In this document: piece by piece, positions 1-10,369 of the stretch
Layout: each line of letters starts with the position of its first letter
Position numbering within the stretch: position 1 is the first letter of the stretch
Assembly: GCA_015680685.1 (NCBI GenBank)
Contig: MNCI01026476.1
Span: forward strand, 6,789 to 40,767
Reading direction: 5' to 3'
Length of the DNA: 33,979 bases
From: Gnetum montanum
Taxonomy: Eukaryota; Streptophyta; Gnetopsida; Gnetales; Gnetaceae
Notes under the pieces: generated by a model
Told to the model about the DNA's origin: nothing
What the model saw: the letters and a program-made list of their open reading frames with translations, nothing else
The model's database searches: none
Program-made: the position numbers and the translations under genes

Positions 1-656
1 TGTTTAGAGGAATGGACTTGGTCTTGATCTTGAAATGACGGGTTAATGACACATTAATCATGCTTTACACGCAGGATTCATTGTGCCCTGCGACAGTTAC
101 CTCATGTCCCGATCTCTACGATCCCTTTCTCTACTTCATCTCATCTCACTGTTCGTGTAATTGTAGCTCGTGTCCCATGTAACATAAAATTTTCATCTCA
201 TTCTGGTGATATTTACATGTATGTGTTTTGTGGAGTTAGTGCAGATTACAATTAACCCTTCTAGTGCCCACAGACACTTTAAGTGTGATTATACGAGGGC
301 ATAATAGGTTGAAACCTACTTTGGGGAGGACCCACTTGTGTAATTTTGTTGTAATCGTCATTAATTCTCTACTCCAACACACCATTTCTTACACTCAGCT
401 TAGTTTTCTATAATTTTCTTTCCCATTTATTAACCCTCAAACTTTAACGTTCCAATGTACCATTATATTCCCTTTTCTTCATAACCGCCAAAGTTTAATT
501 GTTAAATTCACACAAATATCATTCAAAGTGCCTCTCGAATTCATGTAATTACCCTTGAATACATTCATCCTTGTTAATGTCCTCATTTTACATATTAATT
601 TCAAGAAAAATCATTAAAAATTCGGTGTTTTCCAGTTGTCTCACTTTGGTTGGGCC
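1..656 (+). other. Post-pol spacer of element A, non-coding
   Basis: No credible reading frame is present. The stretch is conserved among the copies. Words such as ATGGACTTGGT, TTAATCATGCTTTACA and TTACCTCATGTCCC near 10-120 recur on the minus strand of C around 26710-26830. The block near 295-345 (GGGCATAATAGG, then GGGGAGGACCCACTTG) recurs in B near 20147-20195. This is family internal sequence, not host DNA. Confidence 0.6.
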
Positions 657-744
657 GAGATATCATGTACGCGATATCGCGTCCCACGAGATATCCCGTA
701 CGCGATGTACCATACGCGATATCGCGTCCCCCTTTCTATAAATA
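657..744 (+). promoter_or_regulatory. Internal promoter-like block: CGATATCG palindrome array plus TATA box
   Basis: Perfect CGATATCG cores lie at 672-679 and 717-724, with degenerate copies between and before them (GAGATATCAT, GAGATATCCC, GCGATGTACC). A TATAAATA box follows at 737-744, 11 bases after the last core. The arrangement repeats the LTR promoter of the same element (seven cores, then TATAAATA at 4376-4383). It sits 527 bases before the ATG of the downstream ORF, so it could start a separate transcript for it. The repeats and TATA box are seen; promoter activity is inference. Confidence 0.55.
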
Positions 745-952
745 GGAACCCCCGCCACAACACTTAGCCTCATTTGGTATTTACGCGGGGGGGAAATTTT
801 TGAATTTTTTCTATGCGACTTGCACTTGAGTGACCCTTGCTTTTTCAACTATATCTCGCGCGCTGGTACTCCGATTTGAATTCCGTTTGAACCTGATTGA
901 ACCTGGAGTGTTCAGTTTAGTCATGGGGGAGAGACACTTGCCAAAAAGTGCC

Positions 953-1049
953 GAAAAGTGCCTAACTTTTCTGAAATTTGTCATCGCCCAAAAGGACATC
1001 NGAAAAGTGCCTAACTTTTCTGAAATTTGTCATCGCCCAAAAGGACATC
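953..1049 (+). repeat. Exact 48-bp direct duplication around a single N
   Basis: Bases 953-1000 and 1002-1049 are identical, and base 1001 is the only N I noticed in the window. An unmerged overlap at a contig or gap-fill join gives this picture, so the second copy may not exist in the genome. A real tandem duplication is possible but less likely given the N at the boundary. Confidence 0.85.
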
Positions 1050-1270
1050 AATTAGGGTAATTAATACTAACACGTAGAAAAGTGTGCCACACATCATATA
1101 ACCTTAAGTATACCAGGAGATTAAAACGAAAATCCGCCTAAGTCATAGGACCCATTATCATAATTTTCAGGCTCAATCACACAATAACATAAGATCTTTA
1201 ATTAAGGCAAGTAGTAAGGTATAACTTGATTTCTTAAACAACCTTACTAACATTGGTCGTGTGATTGCAG

Positions 1271-4057
1271 ATGGCCCCGAAACGCTCCCAGCAGAAGAGT
1301 CTGACCCAAGGTGGAGCAAAGCAACCTAGGAGAGGTCGAAGATAAGTCCCTGCTAGAAAACATAATGAACAGGAGGTGCATTCATTTAGCATCCATCAAG
1401 ACGAACCTCCTACCAGACGGTCCGGGCAGGCAGAAGGAGGAGCTGCTGCACCTGAACTGGGACAACAACTCACGTTGCCCCCGGAATGTGTTCAGGCCAT
1501 CCACACGAAGTCCACAATTGCTTCGGTCATTATGGAACTCAACTTCGAATCTTTTGCAGAGTTCGCTCCTGAGGCTATTAGGGATCACCTCAAAGTGTCT
1601 CCCTTATGGCTTGTCCTCTCTGAACAAGGTGCCTGGTACTTAGGAGAAACGTACCTGTTTTGGCACAATAAAGAGCAAGGCACCACAGTAAACATCGGTG
1701 GTGTGACAGTGGATTTTTCTACACAGGCGATTTTGGAAGTGTTAAACCTTCCAAATTCAGGTTCCCATGTTGCTCGGTTATCCACCCGATCAGACCCTGA
1801 CATGCAAAAGGATTGGCTAGAGAAGGCTTATGGCAGAGATAAGGCTTTTGGTGAGCTGACCATGGAAGAGTGAGTCTATTTTAAAATCGGGACCTATCAC
1901 CTCTTCCCTACAAAAGGTTTAAAAAGAATATCAACGTACGCGGCAAGAGGATTTGCAGTGTTGATGGGAAAGGTTAACGCTAACCTTCCTCATCTATATT
2001 TGACGGAGATCTTAAGGAGATTCGAGGAATGGAAGATAGGGAAAATGGCACTCCCTTTTCCCTGCCTTATCAGAAAATTGTGCCGTCGAGCAGGTATTCG
2101 AGGATACATGAATGATGTCCTCTGAAAGGCCCAAAATGCTTCTTACGCTGAATTGTTAAAGGCGCTAGCTCTAAGAAAGAGAACTGGCGAAGAGCTAGGA
2201 CCTGATGAAGAAGATGAAGAAGAAATGACTGGAACCCCTGCAACTCAACTTGCAGGACCTAGTCAACCTCCAGCCACAGGCCCCAACCAACAACAAGAAG
2301 CAGGACCCGGCACAGGCCAGGATCAGCCACCGCCGCAAGACTATAGACCGTCAATGAGCCATTTGAGGGCCATTGCTGAGACGGTCAGTTGGGGAAGTCA
2401 TGATGACACCAGTCTCTTTCGTGTCATCGATGATGCCAGGCAACCTACAATTTCAATAGATGGCACAAGGGGTGAGTTGTCAGTGCAAACAGGAGGAGGG
2501 GAAAGTAGATGGTCACAACAGATTTCTGGGCTTGTGACATCTTTTCAAGTGCAATTAGAGACTGGTGAAGGGGCCATGGTGGTGGTCATGCAACACCAGG
2601 ATGTCACAGGAGCAGCTGAAGTGGTTACTGACCATATCAAAGAATCTTTTAATGTACCTGTTGTGCCACCGGTGGATCTTTCAGGAGCACAGGATGCTCA
2701 AACTATTGCCAGAACCTCAATGACTCCTACAGAACATGAGGATGTATTGGATCGATTGCTTTAAACAGGGCAAGTTTTAACATCTCTATTTGACATCCCC
2801 TAGGATGTAATGGCAATTCAGTCAGACCTCATTTTGACAAAGGGGAAACTGGTCTTATCTGAGGTAAGGGCTGAGCATGCTGAAGCTGAAATGCAGAAAT
2901 TACAAGAGCAGCTCATCACCTTACAAGCAGCACAGCGGGATCCCTTGCGATTGGTTCCCGCAGACCAGTTAGACAATTTTAGAACGGAGCAACTAACCAA
3001 ATTAATTATAGAAAATAAGAAGGTGGTAGAAGAAAAGGAGACGACCTCTTGGGATGCCTTCGCAGTAAAGGTGCAAACCCATGCACATCTTAAGGCACTC
3101 ACGGTCTTACAACAAGAGAATAAGCAATTGGTTGCTGATAACCTTCGGTTGACTTCTGTGGAGAAGCAAAAGAATGTTCTCGATGAGCACTTTCATCAGC
3201 TGCGAGAACAATTTATTCGAGTCAACCAAGATGTAAGCCGTTTAGCTAGAGAAAATCGAACCCTCTCAATGGAGGAGGTATGCGCTATTCGACAGAAATC
3301 AGCCATCAAGATTAGTGCGTGGTAGAATGAGGCTAAACGACATGAGAAGCTGAAGGAGCACTTCCGTGACCAGGTGGGAATGTACAGACAGATCTTGGAG
3401 AAGGAGATCCATATGGACAAAGCTCAAATCAATAGCATCAGTGCCTAGCACACTGATTGGGGGGCCATATTGGACACTTATGCCTATGCCCACCAGGCGG
3501 AAATTAAGAACCGGGACCTATAGATCCAAGACTTAACTGAATACATGGAGTTGGCAAATCTTCGATATGCCAACCTAGCCATGTTAACAGCAGGACACTC
3601 GAGGTCAGAGCTTGAGCAGCAGGTAGCTTCCACCCATATTAAATATGAAGCAGAATTTACAGAATGAAAGAAGTTGGCTGAAAAGCTAGATGTTGCAAAT
3701 TCTGAACTTGGGGTGGTAAAAGAAAGCTACCAAGAACAGAAAGATGTGGCAACTAACTTGGCTCGCCGGCTAACAGAACTTCATGAATACAAAGACAGAG
3801 CTAGAGCCTATGAAGAGGAATGACGGGTGTTCACGGCATGGTACGTCAAATCTAATCAAATGTTCCCGCAACTACCCTGTCCATGGGAAGTGCTGACTCC
3901 ATCAAACTTCGGAGCATCAGCATGGACAGCACAAGACCCTCGGACCGAAGAGGAGAAGCTCCAGGCTATTCTTCAGCGTCATCAATCTTCAAAGCTTGGA
4001 GCACATGACAAAGGGAAAGCACCCATGGAGGGGCCACCACCACCAGGAACTACATGA
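1271..4057 (+). pseudogene. Extra ORF of element A (downstream of pol), 929 codons with 10 in-frame stops
   Basis: One reading frame runs from the ATG at 1271 to the TGA at 4055-4057. It is interrupted by stops at 1343, 1871, 2123, 2762, 2801, 3323, 3446, 3521, 3665 and 3821, but by no frameshift. The N-terminus is basic (MAPKRSQQK). Residues about 75-260 hold a globular region with GVTVDFSTQAILEVLNLP at 1700-1753, which resembles the plant-retroelement domain catalogued as putative plant transposon protein (PF20167, from memory). An acidic, Pro/Gln-rich linker follows at about 2200-2345. A long Gln/Glu/Leu-rich region predicted to be coiled coil spans 2810-3826, and the tail is Pro-rich. I see no signal peptide or membrane segment, so it does not look like an envelope protein. 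The start is chosen because GATTNNAGATG is conserved at the ORF start in B and C. Function unknown. The product is dead unless stops are read through. Confidence 0.75.
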
Positions 4058-4220
4058 GTTGCACATTTTTGTAGTTGTAGCATTTTTTCTCTGTGTTGTG
4101 TCTTCCCACACTGAGGCATTAGTCCATTTCTTTTTCTAGTTAATAATCCCATACCTATCCACCGTGTAATCACTGAAGCTTGTTCTCCTTGTAAATAGAG
4201 GACGAGTTTTTATTTAGTCG

Positions 4221-4228
4221 TGGGGGTA
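4221..4228 (+). promoter_or_regulatory. Polypurine tract of element A
   Basis: TGGGGGTA directly precedes the LTR start TGATAAGAC. Element C has the matching sequence on its minus strand (GTCATGGGAGTATGATGAAAC around 22525-22540). This is the expected primer for plus-strand DNA synthesis. Confidence 0.75.
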
Positions 4229-4254
4229 TGATAAGACGCGGTTTGCGTCGGCCG

Positions 4255-4383
4255 CGATATCGCGTACTCGATATCGCAGCCAACGCGATATCGCATCCCC
4301 CGCGATATCGCATATGCGATATCGTGTCCTTCTCTACGATATCGCGTACGCGATATCGCAGTCCGCCGCCATGTCTATAAATA
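4255..4383 (+). promoter_or_regulatory. LTR promoter of element A: seven CGATATCG cores and TATA box
   Basis: CGATATCG occurs at 4255, 4269, 4286, 4303, 4317, 4337 and 4351, spaced 14 to 20 bases apart, mostly extended to GCGATATCGC. TATAAATA follows at 4376-4383. Each core is an even-length palindrome and so could bind a dimeric factor. The CpGs make every site methylation-sensitive. Promoter role is inferred from position in the LTR and distance to the poly(A) signal. Confidence 0.7.
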
Positions 4384-4551
4384 AGAGGCAGCTCTCCCTT
4401 GTTTGGGGATCCCAGTTTTAGTGTAGCGAAGCTCTGGCAGTTTGATCCCTCTTGAGTTAGAATTTTTCCCGTGTCTGCCCGCAGTGTGGTGAATGTAATT
4501 GTACGGTGTCTTTATTCGAGTGTGCCGTACTTGGACATGCACATGACCAGC

Positions 4552-4557
4552 AATAAA
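4552..4557 (+). terminator. Poly(A) signal AATAAA in LTR A
   Basis: AATAAA lies in CAGCAATAAAGATCAAG, 170 bases after the TATA box. The same GCAATAAAGAT context occurs in LTR B (12236-12241), and a related one on the minus strand in LTR C (22229-22234). It probably sets the R/U5 end. Confidence 0.6.
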
Positions 4558-5249
4558 GATCAAGATTACTTCATCATTGCAACATTCACTTAGTTTATTT
4601 ATTGTTATTTATTTAATGTTATTTATTGCTTTCATAGTGCGGTGTGAGTACGACTTAACTACGAGCATCTACGGGTGTGTACGGCTAGTTAAGGAATCGG
4701 TTACTCATCGTGATTAGTCTCTCACCCTTAAACTCCTAGAAGCGGAACGAGTACGACTTGGTTACGAGCATTTAAGTGTGACTGGTTGGTAGCCAAGTGG
4801 TGTAGCTAGGGGGATCTATGCTTGGTAACCCAGTGGCGTATTTGGGGTTTGCGCTTGGTAATCCCAGTGGCGTACCTAGGCCTATACTTGGTAGTCCTAT
4901 TGGCAATCGTGCACGAAGTCCAAGATGTGTACGGTTGATCAAGGAATCGGTTGCTCATCGCGCTTAGGCTAGATTAGATTTTCTTACCCTTTTCCTCTTA
5001 GCTTAGATTAGTTAATATTATTTTCCATTGCCTTCAGGAGTAGCATAGAATTAGGAACACATCATACGCCTCATCTAGACTAAACCATACGTGACATATG
5101 CAAAACTAGTCTAGATGGGAAGATAGCGAACTACGACCTAAGGCTAACTATCTAGGTGCCACAACTAGTCCATCTGCGGAGTTCGACCTGATCGCGCGTG
5201 CGACGCTCGTTTCGTATGGTTGAGTGTAGGGGTATCTCGCCACTCATCA

Positions 5250-5515
5250 CCAAGGGATATTATCTTAAATATCTTTTGTTAACTCATCCATAATATTGGC
5301 AAACAAATAAGGGCTTAAAGAAAATTCTTGACGTAACCTGAACTTCATAGGAAAGTCTCCCCATAAAGTGTACACTTGAGATGTTTCTTCCTCATATTGT
5401 TCTGAAATATCTTTTATATACCTAATAGGAAGATTATTTCTCTGTAATGCCTCCATTAAATAATATCTCAAGGAACTCTATCATAATCTTTATCCAAGTC
5501 AATTGTTTTTTAGTT
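5250..5515 (-). pseudogene. LINE reverse transcriptase fragment, interrupted by element A
   Basis: Read on the minus strand from about 5510, the fragment shows DLDKDYDRVP, then a helix with LMEALQRNNLPIRYIKDI, then FPMKFRLRQEFSLSPYLF and NIMDELTKDI. These match the first catalytic block and the QGSxLSPYLF-type block of non-LTR reverse transcriptases, in the style with EKAYDRVPR. After one stop (5265-5267) the frame continues DNIPW and then meets the end of LTR A. The YADD/FADD catalytic block expected next is therefore absent here. It would lie on the far side of element A, outside the window. About 85 residues remain of a protein usually many hundreds long. Confidence 0.75.
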
Positions 5516-6699
5516 AATTATATTAATCCTTAAATAGAGGTCCTTGGTCCTTTGAAGATAATTTTTTATTCTGAAATTGATTAAAATATTCTTTGATGTT
5601 TTTGGAAAAATCTAAAAAAAAACTATCATTACATCAATAAGGCCTAAGAATTTTAACATGGTTAGATAAATTTTTTTAAAAATTTAACCCAACAAAATGT
5701 TGGTAATAGTATGTGAAATTTGTTGGAATATTATAGTTAATGATATAACTTTAAGGTGTACTATTCATTTTAAAGTCATAATAAATTATTAGTTTTTACA
5801 TAGCCATGATCCAAAGCATTGTAAAATTATTATTTTTTGTTCAATTCATATATTCAAAATTCAAAAGTTATATTGCAAAAGCTAAAAAATAAAAAATATA
5901 AATGAGGATGAATGATATGCATAGCAACCTCAAAAATGTAAAAAAATTTCGTATCTTATTGCTTTATATATTTAGTTATTAGAAAAACCTTTTCCCATGA
6001 GTCAAGTATGACTCATGGCTAAGTCTATTAATGAAACTAAAACTAAAAATTTCATTACTTATGTATCAGCCCAACAATCCTTAGTACAATAATGTATCCA
6101 ATTTTTATATAACTTGAACACTTCTTCCATATAATTCTCTAAAACCAACATTAGTACCTTGAATAGTTCATATAAAGATTGACTAGAGATTTGTCATTTC
6201 TTTTTTAAAAATTTGTTTTGTAACATTCTAATAATACATGTTTCTTAACTTCTACTATTTACAATAAACACAATTGGTATATTTTGTCTTCACGTTACTT
6301 GTTATTCCATATTTCAATTTTTATTTGGATGTGGTTTGATGTCATTTTTACTTCATCATGCTATTCTTATGGAGATTGGAATTGTTGCATATAGATATTC
6401 TACTTCATCATGCCTACCACCTCTAATGCTTTGCCAATAAAGCTTTTTTTTTTCTTTTTTTGTATTGCCAATAATATTTCACCTTAATACCAAATATTAC
6501 TCTTTTTATTTACACCTTAATATTGGCATTATAGTAAATTAGCTTTTAATAGTAGTATTATATATGGAACTTGAGATTTCACCTTGAATTCATTGAACAA
6601 GAACTAGTTTTAAAGGTTTTTTATATTTCATCCATGATTGATGATCAAGACTTGGAATCCATGTTAAACATCCAAAAAAAATTGTAGTATAGTTTCTTG
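5516..6699. other. AT-rich stretch with no recognisable gene
   Basis: No long frame or known motif is seen. The minus strand could include 5' sequence of the first LINE and 3' sequence of the second, but stops are dense and I cannot assign it. Poly-A/T runs are frequent. It is CpG-poor like the rest of the old central block. Confidence 0.5.
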
Positions 6700-8460
6700 A
6701 AAAAGATATTTTTGAACTGTCTAAGATCAAATTTGTAACTCGCTATGATATATAATGCTTCTTCTTATAATTTTGAAGGCATTTTACTTAATATTTCTCA
6801 ACAATTGCAAGTTTATTATTATTTAGATAGAAATTTTAAGCTCTCTTTTTAGTTTCACAAATTAGCACTTCTATTTTGTCAATATTTACCTTCATTATTG
6901 TACATTCATAAAAAATTTTAGTTAATGTAGCAATGCTTTTAACCTTGTTTTTGAATTTGCAAATAGCATTATATCATCTACCAAAATTTAGTTGCATCCA
7001 TGATTGATCCACCTTAATTCCATAATTATTAGGTATCTTTTTAAAACACTCTTTTAGTTCATTAATAAAAATGTTGAATAATTTTAGTGGTAAGGGATAG
7101 TCTAGTTTTATTTCTACATTGTTATAAGGTTGACAAGCTTGCATAGTTTCTTCATTTTTTTAATTCAAAAATTATTTTTTATATAAATTTAAAATGACAT
7201 TGAGTAAGCCAAAATCAACTTTAAGTTTCATAAGTGTGCTTTATAATTTTTTTATCATAACAAAATTAGATGCTTTTACAATTTTTACAAAGCAAATAAA
7301 TGTTTTACTTTGTTTGTGCTTTGCTTGTTCAATGCAAGATTTGAGATTAAGTTGATTATGGAATGCTTTGATGTAGAATAAATGTTTTACCTTTTTTGTG
7401 AATTCTTGGAATACTTTTGTTTGTGGAATATCATTCTTTGGAAAAAATTCATTTCCAAAACTTTCCAAAAATTTCATGGATCTTGATTTATTGTTTGCAC
7501 CACATTTTTTTATGTTTTTTCTTTCTTTTTCTTTTTTTCTTTTTGTTCTTTTGTTTAGAATGATTTTATGTAGTCCTTATATAAGGCTTATTTATTATAT
7601 GAATTTTTTATAGCTAACCTATTCTTCACAAAAGCATTTCTCTTACTCATAAAATCTATTGCACAGTAACATTTTTGATAGTCTTTAATAAAATGTCTTC
7701 TAATAAAGCTTTAAATATTTTCTTATCTTCAACAAATTTTGTACTTATTGTTGAGTAGGTTTTGTATTAGATGCCTTCTTATTTTCTAGCATTACATATT
7801 CATAGAATACCTTGAATGGAAAGATGTAGAAAATGGTATGAAAATTGTATTAATTTATCATTAATCTAAAAGTTAATGATTCCTTATACATTTTAACAGA
7901 TGGTTAGTAGTAAATAAATACATGAAAATCTCCCATATTTTTCAATAGTAAATCTTAATTTTAATGGAAATTTTAAATTCCATTTAAAATGATAAAACCA
8001 AGGTCTTGTCCTCATTCTAACATGTGCTTTCCTATTTGAATTGTTTTAGTATCTTTTCATGTTTTTTTCATCCATTTATAATTTCACCATAATATTTCAT
8101 ATCTAATCATTATTGATTATTCTACCACTTTAGAATATCAATATGCTTAAAACCAATCCTTCCATTAAAGGCACCACATATATAAACTTTTCCTTTTAAT
8201 ATAAATTCTATTATCTATTCATAAATATTTAAAAGGATATTTTTCAAATACACTTGACTATTCATTACATGTTGCATATTAGGGATGTAAGTGATAGAAA
8301 GCAAGGAATACAACATATTTTCTTTGGATAATATTCAACCAAATATATTTTTTATACTCATAAATATTTTCTGCCTTAATTATCTTTCAAAGGATTTTTT
8401 GAAAATATGATAGTGTCTATGCATCATATTGAAATAAAAATTTCTACCATCAATTAAATT
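6700..8460 (-). pseudogene. Second LINE relic: endonuclease and reverse transcriptase
   Basis: On the minus strand an APE-type endonuclease signature (YICGAFNGRIGF, cf. GDFNARIG) is at 8151-8180. It is preceded by a stretch with LLSITYIP near 8320. Downstream come RT blocks: KTFICFVKIVKASNF at about 7264-7310 (cf. CFVDFRKAFDxV), YPLPLKLFNIFINEL at about 7051-7110 (cf. PLSPxLFNIYINDL), and ILVDDIMLFANSK over the catalytic site, with the Asp-Asp codons at 6973-6978. The YADD box is thus VDD, and the first Asp of the CFVDF block is replaced by Lys. Frames are broken by many stops and shifts. The KAFD style differs from the plant L1 consensus and from the neighbouring relic, so these are two different LINEs. 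Outer limits are approximate. Confidence 0.68.
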
Positions 8461-10369
8461 CATGGTTTTCCCCACTATTTATTATTAATTTTCTTCATAA
8501 CCTCATCTTTTTTCCGACAATTCTCATCACCACCACTTCAAATTTCACAAATTTCACATTTCTTGTTACCAATCACCATCATAAATCATTATTAATTATA
8601 AAATTGCATTACTTGTAGGTTAAAAATATATTAGATTTTATTACTAGATCATTGGCTTTCCAAATTAGTTGTTTTTTTATAATAAATTCTAAATCTAGAT
8701 TTATTGTACCTAAACTTCTACTACATGTACCTTGATACAAAGTACAAGGATAAAAGATTAAGGTTTAATTTTCATATAGATTATAATAAGTAAAAAAATT
8801 TTAAGGACCATGGTTCTCAAATAAGTAAAGAATCATTCATCTAGACTTGTCCTTTATGAGCTCTAAAGCAAACTTCTAACTAGAAATCATGTGTTGTTCT
8901 TCCCCTATAATTTTTTGTTGTTCTATGCCTATAATCATTAATTAATTTATAAGATGCACTTATTTGCCCTAACATTTCTTACATAAGTCTTATTCCTTTT
9001 ATTACTTTAAAGTTCCTTGTGTAAGGCTAGGATGAAGTGATGCCTAGGATCATTAATAATAATAACACAACAAAAGCATGACAATCTACAAAACTAGTGG
9101 TACATGAAAATATAGTAAGAATAAACTACTCAATATATATATCTCTCTTTCACCATCAAACTATACGAAAATCCATGCCAAATTAAAGATCAAGCATATA
9201 CATCAATTCATAAAACTGCATGTCTCTATATAAACCAAAAATTTTACCAATCTCATAAGGTACAAAAACACATAAACATCATCGTATATATAAGAGTATA
9301 ATTAGGGTCATACATATATGAATAGTTCATAATACTATACATAAAAATATACATCAAGTGATCCTTGAAGATTTTCCCTCTTTTGTGCTTTCTCATAGTG
9401 CTCACCTTCACACCTATGGCTTCCACCTATAACTAAATAAAATCAATACAACATTGAGTGGGAAGCCTTTACACTTCCCCTACTAGATAGTCAACAAGTG
9501 TTGCACTAGAGGAGAGGAATGGGATACAAGGAAATTTACATCAATTGTTAGTCTTGCGCAAGCTCTAAGCAACACATGTACATATGATATTACACATAAC
9601 ACTGGAATAATCCTTACTAAAGTGAATAAATGGCTATCACATAGTCACAGATATAATCATTGTCAAACATAATCAATCATACATCCATTACATCACACCA
9701 CATGCATCACCACTATCATGCCCATAGTGTCATATCCATTCCATACCATTAAGCACAACATGGACCACATAATCATAGATCAATTACAAGATATGTTATC
9801 AATACTATGACTCACAAATAAATACCATCATATACACCTTACCCAGGTGGTCTCTAGCATATCCATACTCAGTGTAGCATGTGAAACATTGTCATGAATA
9901 CTCATAAACAACCATTATCTATAGGTATTTTATTAGTTTTTTATTTACCCTACTAGTGCTAGGGTCAATCAACCTTTGACCCATAACCACCAGTCTTCTA
10001 TACAATTAGCTATAGGGATGAATACACCTATGTCACATACCATTGGTAGGAGCAAACACACCTATGCTCTTCCACTCTCATGATGAGGCCTAAGAAAAGA
10101 GCCTCACTAATTCATCACATTGAAGGTCAATCCATAACTATCTCTAGGGTCCCTTATCATCAATTGGTCCATACCCTTATGCTGGCACCACCCACCAACG
10201 ACTGCTACAAGTGTTGTTGTGAAGACATGTACAAATCCAAGCTAACTTAAGCTAATGCATGTCGTAAGTATAACACATCCAAAACAAACATCACATGATC
10301 ACATATATCTATACCTAACAATCACATTCATTTCATAAAAATAATACCATAATTTGATGAAACAATATT
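8461..10369. other. AT-rich, CpG-poor stretch without recognisable gene
   Basis: I find no reading frame or domain. The section from about 9360 to 10260 is less AT-rich, with Pro/Ser-type CCACC words (e.g. GGCACCACCCACCAACGAC near 10184). It reads like LTR or spacer sequence of an unassigned retroelement. It could be a continuation of the element that supplied the inverted-repeat arm starting at about 10370, but nothing matching it is visible beyond the right arm. Confidence 0.45.

Larger units (their letters stand above)
1..5249 (+). mobile_element. Element A: 3' part of an Athila-like Ty3/gypsy retrotransposon
   Basis: This block is the 3' end of an LTR retrotransposon whose 5' LTR, gag and pol lie before the window. 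In order it holds a post-pol spacer, an internal promoter-like block (657-744), a long extra ORF (1271-4057), a G-rich polypurine tract (4221-4228) and a 3' LTR (4229-5249). The spacer, ORF and LTR align by eye with two older copies in the window: B on the plus strand and C on the minus strand. In B this same spacer and ORF follow a complete Ty3-type pol, which assigns the family. Athila-like placement rests on B's pol wording and tRNA-Asp-type primer site, and on the extra ORF after pol. A is CpG-rich and has no frameshift in its ORF, so it is the youngest of the three copies. Confidence 0.8.
4229..5249 (+). mobile_element. 3' LTR of element A, 1021 bp
   Basis: The LTR begins TGATAAG and ends CTCATCA, an imperfect terminal inverted repeat with TG...CA ends. 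It has a polypurine tract immediately upstream. It contains a palindrome array and TATA box (U3), an AATAAA signal at 4552-4557, and an AT-rich plus GGTAACCCAGTGG-repeat U5 section near 4790-4890. B's LTR at 11917-12814 aligns along its length, including GCAATAAAGAT, CTTGGTAACCCAGTGGCGT-like words and the end GCCACTCATCA. If the usual 5-bp target duplication exists, it is CCAAG at 5250-5254. The partner end is outside the window. Confidence 0.82.

Noticed and set aside
1311-1643. Open frame of 110 codons overlapping the extra ORF of A
   Set aside because: It is in another frame of the same DNA and lacks any motif. The longer frame from 1271 has family counterparts in B and C.
1271-4057. Envelope gene for the post-pol ORF
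   Set aside because: Position would fit an env-like ORF, but no signal peptide, membrane segment or cleavage site is visible. The content is a soluble domain plus coiled coil.
4250-4365. CRISPR-like array because of regularly spaced repeats
   Set aside because: Cores are 8-10 base palindromes at 14-20 base spacing without unique spacers, inside an LTR of a plant element.
7398-7613. Plus-strand open frame of 71 codons rich in Phe
   Set aside because: T-rich sequence opposite the LINE relic. The Phe-rich hydrophobic translation is a composition effect.
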